From Seminavis robusta (taxonomy: Eukaryota > Bacillariophyta > Bacillariophyceae > Naviculales > Naviculaceae): 64,000 nt of DNA. The notes beneath the pieces were generated by a model. The model saw only the letters and a program-made list of their open reading frames with translations, was not told the origin of the DNA and ran no database searches. The stretch spans positions 37,304-101,303 of the forward strand of contig CAICTM010000171.1 of the NCBI GenBank assembly GCA_903772945.1. Reading direction: 5' to 3'. Made by a program: the position numbers and the translations under genes. Positions within the stretch are counted from its first letter, which is position 1. Each line of letters starts with the position of its first letter. Shown in pieces: positions 22,128-32,249 of the stretch.

Positions 22128-23747
22128 ATGGATAAATTCATGATCGCGATGATCCAACCAACGAGAATAAGTCTTTTCTTCCTCTTTGCTTGGCTTTGCG
22201 CTGGCGTTGGAGGCTTCCTGAACGTTCAGCCTTTGTCCACCACTAGTATTGCTACCGGTAGACGGCAAGGCTTCTTTGGGATACCGGTACCATCTGGAAG
22301 GGCCACTATCTTCCCATTAGCACGGCGGACGATGAAGTCGTCGGAGCCATTACGGAAATGAACGCGGAAGAAACACTTCAAGAATGGTTTCCACTGTCGT
22401 TCCAAGCCTACTTGAAGCAAGATTGGCCGAATGCTGTTCTGCACATGGGTCGACCTCTGGTAGTCTGGAGATCCGCCGAAGGCACTTGGTTTGCCCAGGA
22501 CGACATGTGTCCACACAAATTGGCACCCCTGAGCGATGGATCTATTACGGCTACTGGTGATGCGATCCGATGTTCCCTTCATGGCTGGCAGTTTCAGGGT
22601 TGCGGAACTTGCTCCATGATTCCATCACTCCCAGCCAATGCTTCTATTCCTGGCAATAAGAAGTACGCGGTACGGTCCTTTCCAATCCGACAACGAGGTG
22701 ATTGCCTCTGGATATGGATGGACCCATCGGTACCACCCGACGAAAACCATCCACGGATGCAGGACGCCTCCTGGGAACTCAAAAATGGATATCAACGAGA
22801 ATTGCCTTACTCCTGGGATTTCCTCTTTGAGAACATTCTCGATCCGACGCATGTCGCCTATGCGCATTGCGGTGTCGGCAAAGAATTCAATCGGACCGAA
22901 GTGGACGACATTCGAGAGAATCATGTGACCAATCTGCAAACGAGAAGCAATAATCTCGGTGTACAACTCAAGTTTGATCGAACCATCAATGGACGCACGG
23001 CCAATGAGACGTGGGATTTCCTCTATCCGGGTGTGTGGTTTCTCCGTCGCAACACCTCCGAGACTGGACCTGCAGGAGTCATTGTGGCATCGCCTATTGA
23101 TACAAACCGCGTTCGCATCATGTCGGGACAGTACAATCCCAATCCACCACCCGAAACGAAGAAGAAACAGTCTTGGAAAGCCAAACTGCAACGCCAAATC
23201 TTCACCGTCGTCTTTCATCGAAGCTTGAACAAGTTCTTCAACTCGGATGCGTTCTTACTGCGGTATCCCCAAGACTTGATTGCCGCCGCATGTAGCGAGA
23301 ACAGCAATCCTCTTTCACACTACGAATTGGCCAGTCCCGCCGATCAAGGGACCGTGGCCTTTCGAAGATGGCATCGACAACGATTGGGTGGCAAACTGCC
23401 CATGGCCAATCCATCACTCTTGCCCAAGATTCCTCGGCAAATCCATTGCCGCACCCACGGTCGTACAACCCAACAACAGCATTACTATGACACGACAACA
23501 GGCGGCGGATTCCTGGGAACAGCATACGCAATACTGCAGCAGTTGTTTGCGAGCATATCACATGGCACAACGGGTCAGTGTGGGATCGGCAGTTCTGGCA
23601 GCTTTGGTGGTTCTAAGGTCGTTGCTGGCTCGTAAAACTAGTAGAGGAATCATTGGATTGGCGACCTCTGCAACACTGGCGTTTGTAGCCGTCAAGGCTC
23701 GAAACTTTGCACGCTCCTTCGTCGAGAAAGGACATCAGCATGACTAG
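22128..23747 (+). CDS. Rieske [2Fe-2S] oxygenase, PaO/TIC55-like, plastid; frame breaks
   Basis: The first frame (from 22128) encodes a hydrophobic leader (ISLFFLFAWLCAGVGGFLNVQP) that suits an ER signal with a plastid presequence (GG-FL as a variant of the diatom ASAF cleavage motif). The catalytic frame runs from about 22358: LQEWFPLSFQAYL, then Rieske ligands CPH and CSLH (C51, H53, C72, H75 counted from ATG 22358), then the mononuclear-iron motif DPTHVAYAH. These place it among pheophorbide a oxygenase/TIC55-type enzymes that oxidise chlorophyll-related substrates. Leader and catalytic part are in different frames. A small intron could bridge them (for example GTAGAC near 22258 to AAG near 22337), but this is unproven. 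Near 23420 the frame must shift again to reach the family-like end WEQHTQYCSSCLRAYHMAQ and two C-terminal hydrophobic helices; no intron fits there. It is either a decaying gene or contains a sequencing error. Confidence 0.8.
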
Positions 23748-23752
23748 CATAG

Positions 23753-24303
23753 CTGTGTACCTGGGAAATTACGGTGCCTACCAAACACATAGAAATCTGC
23801 AGTGTTGATTCTAGCCTTCTTGGTGGGCAAGGAATCCATCCAAGTTCTAGCTAGAAGGAGGCAGCCAACTATATGTATTTGAAAGAATCTTTGCGGTTTT
23901 AGATCCGTGGAAGCTGGCTAGTTTCTACATTTGATTAAGAGTTACATCGATCGACAGACTGCCTTCTTGATGAACTCCTAGCTGGGTAAACGAGCTGTCC
24001 AATTGCTTATCTTGCAAAGAGCTACCGTATGCCTTGTGAAGTCCATCTCCTGTTCGTCCAAATCCAAAGCAAGCGGATTCATCTCAAAAACTCACCTTTC
24101 TGCTGGCTTATTAGCACTTGCAACAAGGCCTCGAGATCAAAGCTCATACGTCTTTTGAGCGGGACCTCAATCGACTGACCTTGAAAGAAGAAACAACGAC
24201 AGCCACTCTATCGCTGGATTCATTGCTTGCTCTAGAATTGATCTGCATCAGGTATTGTAGTAGCTCTATAGTTCCTTGACTGGACCCGTTTAGCTAGCTA
24301 GAG
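23753..24303. other. spacer between Rieske and sulfotransferase genes
   Basis: No gene. Around 24080-24125 (CTGGCTTATTAGCACTTGCAA) there is weak similarity to 28870-28905, the flank of the partial Rieske copy. Confidence 0.4.
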
Positions 24304-27300
24304 ATGATGTACCGTAGCAAAGCCAAGGGCCATGGGAGCGATGTGGACAATAAGGCCAAGACGAGCCCTCCACCAAAGCTGAATAATGGAAGCAAGGGCA
24401 AGAGACGAGCGCACATGATGGACTCTCCAAACATGACGGGGATGGAGTACTTTATCTATGTGTGTACCATTCTGTTTGTCTGTGTCTTTGGAGTCATGCA
24501 AGGCGTCTTTCTCTACAAGCTTCACGTCTACGAAGCATCCTTTGATGCCGAACAACAAACCAAGCCGCCTGAAGATGGCGCCACCAATCCAGCAGCACAA
24601 CAGCAACAATTACAACAACAACAAGTCGCAATTTCGAGCAGTGGAAACACATTGGAATTTGTCCCAATCTCCAATCGACAACGAATGCTCCAATTTGCCA
24701 ATGCCACCCATAAACAATACGAGTCGACGCCAGCGGGAAGTTGGCCTCCACTGGATGCACTGGTGGACACCAAGGAAAACAAGGTGATTGGGAATCCTCA
24801 GTTTTTGCTGGATGTGGCCATTCTCGGATTTGAAAAGGCCGGCACGTATACCATGAAACTCATTTTGAATGGACACAAGGAAACCGATGGAAAACTCGCC
24901 GAGAATATCGACCTGTATAACAATCAACCCCATCAATTCGTCATTGGTCTCTATGATCATCATCCCAATCAAGATTTTGTACGATTCTATGTCAACAATT
25001 GGGATATCTATCAACCCTGTAGTCTCAAAAATATACATACATACTTTTCAGAAACCAAATTCATCATTACCATCAGACATCCCGTCAGATTTGTAAGTAC
25101 TACCAACAACACTCAAAAGACAAAGTGATATATTGAATAAATGAATCTTACCCTCTCGCTCTTGTCTACTATTATTGTTTGATTGTTGATGCTTTTCTTC
25201 ATTCATACAGTTCGAATCTGTCTACAATGCCCGCATTCAAAATGTCCCAGATCCCAACAAACCAATACCCACGCCACACGAACGCATTGGATTCTGTCGC
25301 GTCCATGACAATTCCTGTTGTACCGATCATGCTCATCTTGCACTGTGGCTGTACAAACTTGGGAAAACTGTCAATATGCCACAAGGATCCGAAATTGAAG
25401 ACATTATCAAAAACACCCATGCCTACGAAGCCAACGTTACAACATTGCCGACCAAAAACAAGGTATTCCTCGTCGAAACATCGCAACTTGTCGATCAAGA
25501 TTGGTTTCGTCAAGAACAATTGTTGCAAGATTTACAAGCCTTTCTCGGATTACAACATCCCTTTACCAATGGCATTCCACCACCTCATCCGGCGGCACGC
25601 AAGTCCGATCAAGACATTCGCGACAAGCGCAAAATTGATATCTGTCATTCTGAATACGACAATTTACGAGAAGAACTCATGCAGGGAGCGCGAGAAAGTT
25701 CGATCTGGTTGCGCGAACGATTCCTCAAATCCAAAGATGTCTTTACCACGTCCCCGGAATTCTTGGAAAAGGCATTACTCAGTTGGATGGACGATCCCTG
25801 CGACAAAAAGATAAGAAAGGATGATTTGTTTGATACCCGCACCATTGAACAGGAAATACCCTTTGTGCCGTCCACTACGAAAAAGGCCGCCGTCCAGGTC
25901 TTTTCACCGGGATCGCTCAAGAAATACGATACCAGCGAAACATGGCCACCACTGGCCCAAGTTGTCAATGGCGACCGAGAACTCATTGCCGATCCACAGT
26001 TTTTATTGGATTTTGCCATTATTGGAATTGAAAAATGTGGAACGTCAACGCTCATGAAATGGCTGGGTGGTCATTCGGAAGTACAGTGTTTTCAACAGGA
26101 AGAACCCAGTCTGTTTATGAATCAACCGGGGGTGTTGGCGAAACGACTGTACAAGGTCTTTCCCGGTGAACAGTTCAAACGAGGATACAAGAATCCCATT
26201 GATCTCTTTCAGCCATGCGTGTTGCGGAACTTTCAAGAAGTCTTTCCCGAAACCAAGTTGATTTTGACGATTCGTCATCCGGTTCGTTATGTAAGTTTCG
26301 GATTGGACCAAGATGATTAACTTTCGTATGGTGCTTGTGTTGTTGTTGTTTCTGACGATGGTTTCTAATCTTTCCCGCATTCGATGACGCTTTGGTCTTC
26401 AGTTCGAGTCATTGCACAACTTTCGCATCCAGAATCTACCGGATCCAAACGACGAGTTTACACCTCCTCTGGAACGAATCGGGATTTGCAACCAATACTC
26501 GCAGGGTCTTTGTACCGATCATGCACACTTTGCTCTTTGGATCTATCGCTTGGGTAAAACTGTTGACATGCCCAAGACTGAAATTCAACGCAAAATCATT
26601 GACACTCATCCATGGGAAGCCAATCACTACACCTACCCATCCACCAACAAAGTATTCCTAGTCGAAATGTCGCAGTTGCAAGACAATGACCCCGAACGCA
26701 CAGAAGCGCTGAAACAAGACTTGGCCACCTTCTTGGAACTCAAGCATACGTTTGATCAGGAGGCACCACACTTTGTGCCAGGAATGAAGTGGTCCACCGA
26801 GTCCCAGGCAATTCGAGACAGTCGTAAGATTGACATCTGCGAGGATCAGTATCGTCCCTTGCGAGCCGAGCTCATGAAGGGTGCCAGAGAAACGTCTCTT
26901 TGGATCACAACCTTCTTTTTGGCATCAAAGGATGTCTTTATTTCATCACCCGAGTTCTTTGATCAGGCCATGAAGGCGTGGATGAATGACCCCTGTGAGG
27001 ACGAGTCGCAGAAGGATCCTCGGTCCATGTCAAATTGGCCTCGTCTCAACGCACTGGTCAATGACGATCTGAAGATCATTGGCGACCCACAGTTCTTGTT
27101 AGACTTTGCCATTATTGGAGTTGAGAAATGCGGTACGTAAAGATGAACTGCTGGAGATGTTCAAATTGTGGTTGCTTCGTGCTGAGACGATTTGTTCTTA
27201 CCAAGTTTTTGCTGCCCATTAGGAACCTCGACTCTGATGGTGTGGCTTGGAGCACATCCCGAAGTGCAATGCCCACAGGAAGAGAACTACAGCTTGATGC

Positions 27301-28203
27301 ATGAAACTCCTGGGCAGTTAGTCCAGGACATGTATGCGCAGGCACCGTACGAGGACTATAAGCGTGGATACAAGAACCCGTTGGATCTGTTCTACCCAGG
27401 CTCCACCATGAAGTACATTGATCAGTATTTCCCCAAAACGAAACTCATTGTTACTCTTCGTCATCCTATTCGCTATGTAAGTGGTTGGTTGTACGGATGC
27501 CGCACTCGGTAGTGAAGGTTGGATACGGCTCACCCTCCTTGTTGTGGTTTCCTTTACTTGCTCACTTTAGTTTGAGTCGCTCTACAACTTTAGGATTCAA
27601 AATCACAACCAGGGCAACTGGAACCGATCGCACATTGCTACGCCGATCGAGAGGATTGGTCCTTGCGTTGGCCAAGCCGGTGATGGGTGCACAGAGCATG
27701 CTCACTTTGGATTATGGCTCTATAGACTCGGGAAAACGCTATCTCTCCCAGAGACTGAGACTGAAAAGAAGCTTTACGAGAAACATCCAGATGGAACGAG
27801 AAAGGAAAAGCCCAAGGCAATGCAGAACCAAGTCTTTTTGTGTGAAATGACACAATTCGCCGACAAAGACCCTGTTCGATCCGAGCGTCTCAAGAACGAT
27901 CTTCGGGATTACCTTGGCCTCACCAAGAACTTCAACTCGTCTGCTCCTCACAAAGTTCCTGGCAAGAAGTGGACTCCGGAGATCCAAGCAGTTAGAGATA
28001 GCTTCAAAATCAACATTTGCGACGAAAAGTGGATTAAATTGCGTGAGGCTCTGATGCAGGGGGCTCGTGAAACTTCGTTGTGGATTCGTGAGAGCTTTAT
28101 GAAGTCGCCGGATGTGCATTTTTCCTCTCCCGACTTTTTAAACCAAGCCTTTGAGAATTGGATGGACGACCCATGTGATAACGAAGACGAAAACGGGAAA
28201 TAG
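24304..28203 (+). CDS. type II membrane protein with three tandem sulfotransferase domains
   Basis: Five exons (24304-25092, 25211-26290, 26403-27132, 27223-27476, 27571-28203) join in phase to 1161 aa. A cytoplasmic head of about 48 aa and one helix (about 49-71, YFIYVCTILFVCVFGVMQGV) suggest a type II Golgi-resident protein. Three complete sulfotransferase modules follow. Each begins WPxLxxLV ... DPQFLLDFAIIG, has a 5'-PSB loop (EKAGTYT at about 176, EKCGTST at about 537, EKCGTST at about 863), the 3'-PB motif T-I/L-RHPxR (about 258, 618, 947), then FES-x-x-N-x-RIQN, a LVE-x-SQL segment and a WM-D/N-DPC end. The exons that carry domain boundaries read straight through, so this is one gene rather than three. 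PAPS-dependent sulfation of glycans is the family role; the substrate is unknown. The first module has a weaker PSB loop (A for C) and may be impaired. Confidence 0.88.
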
Positions 28204-28454
28204 CGAGACAATCTTGTCAAGGACAGGGGAGAGGGCGTGCGGGACGAGGTTGCTCATTTCAAGTGGGGCTGAGCGCGAGTTCTGTGGAGGCGGGATGAAT
28301 CTTCAATCGAGTGAATGATCCGATGATTTCAATCAGGTTTGCTGCTGGGGAGTTTTGTCGAAGCCACCATGCAAGGGCGAGCCAAGCCACACCAGTTCTT
28401 TGCACATCGTACGCCAGTTCTTGCACATCTCACCAGTTGGGGGCTGACTCAATT
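28204..28454. other. 3' flank of the sulfotransferase gene
   Basis: Short spacer with no gene, leading into the partial Rieske copy. Confidence 0.4.
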
Positions 28455-28610
28455 GCATCATGTGGCACAATGGGTCGGAGTGGGATCGGCAACTTTAGCG
28501 GCTGTGGCGGTTGTAAGGTCGTTGCTGCTGGTTCGTATCACTTCTAGTAGAGGAATCGTTGGATTGGTGAGCTCTGCATCACTGGCCGTCAAGGCTCGAA
28601 ACTTTGCACT
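28455..28610 (+). pseudogene. partial copy of the Rieske oxygenase 3' end
   Basis: This segment closely resembles about 23550-23710 at DNA level. In the frame of 28339-28737 it reads HHVAQWVGVGSATLAAVAVV, SLLLVRITSSRGIVGLVSSA and LAVKARNFAL. The parent gene reads YHMAQRVSVGSAVLAALVV ... RGIIGLATSAT ... AVKARNFA. The catalytic part is absent. One six-base deletion keeps the frame. Lying on the far side of the sulfotransferase gene, it suggests that the Rieske 3' end was duplicated around it. Confidence 0.8.
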
Positions 28611-28613
28611 ACA

Positions 28614-28705
28614 CCGTATAGCGCTGCCAACCCACAAGGAGAGCGACCTACCACGTAGTAAAGTCCTTCAATCCGGCAATGCGACCATGCTCGTACAGCT
28701 GCTAG
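28614..28705. repeat. direct repeat A, copy 1
   Basis: Shares GCGCTG-CAACCCAC-AGGA, then AAGTCCTTC, and then CAATCCGGCAATGCGACCAT and GTACATGTACCCAGA with 29014-29115. Confidence 0.75.
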
Positions 28706-29013
28706 TACATGTACCCAGAGGGTTTTCGGCTTATTGAGCGACTGACACATGCAGTTACGTTAAGTTGTTGCGTTACATCTCAGCCTCCATTGACTTGAGA
28801 GAGTGACTCGACTCAGTCTGCCACGCAGTGTAACTACGCTTCAATGGCATGGAAACGAGACTTTCTTCTTCGGCTGGCTTGTCAGTTCTGGCAACAAGCC
28901 GACAACCCTCGTGAGGAGATCTTCTAGAGCTACATTAGCTAGTAACCTACCACCCGATAGCACCGGCCGCATAAGCGCTGTCAACCTATGCATTTTAAGC
29001 GCTGTCAACCCAC

Positions 29014-29115
29014 GAGGAAAGCAAGCTGCAAACTTAGTCAAGTCCTTCTTCAATCCGGCAATGCGACCATGCTCGTACCGGTACAGCTGCTAGCTAGTAC
29101 ATGTACCCAGAAGGT
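29014..29115. repeat. direct repeat A, copy 2
   Basis: Second copy of the segment at 28614-28705, with small insertions including an extra CCGGTA and CTAG. It is followed in both copies, after a variable gap, by CAGTTACG. Confidence 0.75.
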
Positions 29116-29593
29116 TAGTGACTGGATGACAGTTACGGAGCATCTAAGCCTTCCATTGATGATGAGGGCTTGTTCTTCCAAGAAGCAGTGTAACGGCACC
29201 TAGGGCGGGTGTTGAATGGCATCGAACCTAGCTACCGTTTAGCGGAAGGGGCTGGCTACCAGTAACTACATTGTAGCTACTAGCTACTAGAGAGCTAGAG
29301 CCATAGATTGATCGCTACAGTGGTGAGCTACCGTGCGGTGTATGCTCCCTTGAAGCTCTCCCAAGGAGTTTGGGTTGGGATTGTGACCGACCTTATCAGT
29401 ACCAGGTACCTTCGACAACCATGCTTACACAGGTCCTGGGTCCTGCACAACCTCGTCAGCTTACCAGGTACTGGCTACCCGGTATACTAGCTAGCTAGCC
29501 ACCGCTCGCCTTTGGGTCATCGGTTTGTTTAGTCATGGTACGTACTACCTGGTAGTACCGAACACTCTGCAAACACTGCACGAAGGCTGGTAA

Positions 29594-30229
29594 GGGCATT
29601 CTCTAATAAATTCGTCCGTCCTAAAACTCGTTCTAAGTCTATTTTAGAACGAATTTTTAGGACAAAAGCAATCTTTAACTCAAATTCGTCCTAATTTTAG
29701 GACGATTTTTAGGACGAACTGAAAATTTCCGTCCTATTTTTCAAAAATACGACGAAAAAACAAACTCGTTCTAAAGACTCGTCCTAACAAATCCTTTAAA
29801 TCCTTGAGTCTCCCGATGACATCATCGAGTTCACAAGATTGAGTTAACAAGACTGAGACACCCACACCCGGCCCTCGAGCTGCCTGATGAGGAGTGCGGT
29901 AGCTAGCTAGTAGCTAGCTAGTAAAAGGAAGCGCCAGCTAGATAACAAACCCCAACAATAACCACCACACCATTGACCACAGAGGTGCTTCGTGGGAAGC
30001 TCCTAGCCTCACTATCAAGACCACTTTAATAGGCTGTTAGAATATTGGTGCGTGTTGGTGGGACGAGTTTTCTTAGAGAATGGACTCGTCCGTCCTAAAA
30101 CTCGTCTTATCTAAGTCCAGTTTTAGAACGGGTTTTTTAGAGATTGCCAATTTGTCCTAAAAATTCATTCAAATTTTCTCGTCCTAAGTTTAGGACGAGT
30201 TTTAGGACGAGCACAAGTAGAGAATGCCC
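29594..30229. mobile_element. MITE of PIF/Harbinger (Tourist-like) type
   Basis: A perfect 12-bp terminal inverted repeat, GGGCATTCTCTA (29594-29605) and TAGAGAATGCCC (30218-30229), is flanked on both sides by TAA (29591-29593 and 30230-30232). A 3-bp TWA duplication with GGG-starting ends is the PIF/Harbinger pattern. Inside, many forward and inverted copies of CGTCCTAAAACTCGT / ACGAGTTTTAGGACG form stems near both ends, with an unrelated middle (about 29790-30070). There is no coding capacity, so it is a non-autonomous element of 636 bp. The internal left end recurs near 30073-30130, so it may be a composite of two copies. Confidence 0.8.
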
Positions 30230-30354
30230 TAACATAATTTATGCAATTTTGAAGCTTCGCTCGATCGATCTGTTGTTGGCTGCCTCATAATTTCTATCAC
30301 AACAGCCAATAAGTTAACTTTGTGAATCGAAACTGACCAGTTATACTATCCACG

Positions 30355-31671
30355 ATGATTCCTGCCCGTCATCTTCTGAAACCCGGCACTCTGAAAGCCA
30401 TGTTTCCATACTCCGCCAGGCCATTTGCCTCGAGCAGCACTGGACTTGCCGGTGATCGACTGCCTGCTCTTCGAAAACTTCTAGAGAGTCGTCAAGAAGG
30501 AGAGGGTCCTCTTCGAATCCTTGAGACGCATTCCGGCCTTTCAGGATTGGTGGCAGAGCACGCTACTGGCTCTAGTGGAGAAAAGTTTGATGGCATGTGG
30601 TCCAGCAGTCTGACTGCAAGTGCTGTCCGGGGTCTTCCGGATATTGAAGTTGTGGATACAACTAGTCGATTGGCATTGGTTCGAGAGACTCTTAATGTGA
30701 CGACCAAGCCAATGATTTATGATGGAGATACTGGAGGTAAGATTGATAGATAGATAGATGGCTTGCTTCTTTCTCGCTCGAACAATAACTTTGGGCTCAT
30801 CCAAATGCCGCTCTATTCTTCTGGTGTAGGTCTACCAGAGATATTTCGATTTACCGTTCGTACATTGGAACAGATGGGTGTCTCGGCTGTGATTATTGAG
30901 GACAAGGAAGGATTGAAGCGCAACTCCTTGTTGGAGAATAGTTCCTCTCTCCATCAACTCTGCCATATTAATGATTTTTGCGACAAGATTGAGGCGGGGC
31001 TGCAAGCTCGCCGATCCAATGACTTTATGATTATTGCACGGATGGAATCCTTGATTGCGGGTAGACCCATGGAAGAAGCCCTGTCCAGGGCCATGGCGTG
31101 TGTGGAAGCCGGAGCATCGGGAATCATGATTCACTCCCGTCAAAAGTCACCGGCCGAAGTCTTGCAATTCATGAGTCAGTTCCGTGCCATTCATCCAGAT
31201 GTGCCCATTGTAGTGGTCCCCACCTCCTACAACCAGATCCACGAGGAGGATCTGGGCCACGCTGGAGCTTCCATTTGCATCTATGCCAATCAGCTGCTGC
31301 GGGCAGCATATCCTTCCATGATGGGTGTTGCGGAGACCATCTTGACCCATTCCAGGTCTTATGAAGCAGAAAAGGACTTGATGCCCATCAAAGCTGTGGT
31401 CAATTTTGTCAATGACGAAGAAGAACGGGAAATGTGGGGATCCAGCAAAGCATTATTGAAACCGGAGGTGCCTGTGGCGCCCAGCAATAAACCAGACCAC
31501 CTGATCCATTCGGACATTTCTCAGCCGGCCATGGCGCTCCGACTTGCCATTGCGTTACAGCCCCACCAGAATCATGTGATGCATGCCAACTATGGGACTG
31601 CGTCATCTCCTTCTTCTTCTTCTAGTAGTGAAACCAAAGCCACGGAGGCCGGGGAGGAGGAGAAGGTATGA
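30355..31671 (+). CDS. pepM: phosphoenolpyruvate mutase (phosphonate biosynthesis)
   Basis: Exons 30355-30736 and 30830-31671 join as DGDTGG-LPEIF (GTAAGA...GTAG intron) to give 407 aa. The enzyme rearranges phosphoenolpyruvate to phosphonopyruvate, the C-P bond-forming entry to phosphonates. Family signatures are WSSSLTASAVRGLPD near the start of the barrel, the metal-binding DGDTGG, and the diagnostic loop EDKEGLKRNSL, which separates PEP mutase from isocitrate lyase-type relatives (they carry a Cys loop). IIARMESLIAGRPMEEAL and EAGASGIMIHSR follow. The first 30 or so residues (MIPARHLLKPGTLKAMFPYS) are basic, hydroxylated and lack acids, as in mitochondrial leaders. The C-terminal 40 aa are low-complexity Ser/Glu. 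The next gene, 580 bp downstream on the same strand, encodes the two following steps, which strongly supports the assignment. Confidence 0.93.
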
Positions 31672-32249
31672 GTACAGCAAATTAAATATGCATTGGGTGT
31701 AGATACGATACATCTTCGCGGCTGATAAACTGCGCCACAGGCTCTACGCAGGACGTACCGTACCTACCAATATATATAGAAAGCAATGTGCTACGTACTG
31801 TAACTTATTACCAAATCTATTTTTGCCTCTACACGCATTGTAAATTTGTTTCATTTCTAGCTAGCTAGACGCTTGCAACCGAGATTTCCTGGTCTGAAGA
31901 CCTGCCCTCCCCTCTGTTTCACAGCGGTGCAGCCTTGCCACTCAAGTCACAATTCACACGGGACCGCATTTGTGGAGTAAACCACCCGCGAACGCCCTCG
32001 TAGTATCTGGTACATTTTCTACGTGTCAGGTTTTTTGCGGGTTGAAACGGCCAGAATCGAATCCCCGTGATGATTCCTTGGCTTCGCCGCAGAAACACGA
32101 TTGAACTCGGATCTTCAGTTTGCCGGGAGACCATCCTGCGACCACCTCGCACCTTTCCTTATGGATCTTTCCCACAATCCGACGCCGACCACAAGACAAA
32201 GTCAAGCAACCGAAAGTTAAGCTCTTGTACCGGTACTAGTAGGCTTCCA
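31672..32249. other. spacer between the two phosphonate genes
   Basis: No separate gene. It presumably holds the 3' end of the mutase gene and the promoter of the fusion gene. The fusion gene's frame is open from about 32067, so a start at ATG 32070 is possible. Confidence 0.5.
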
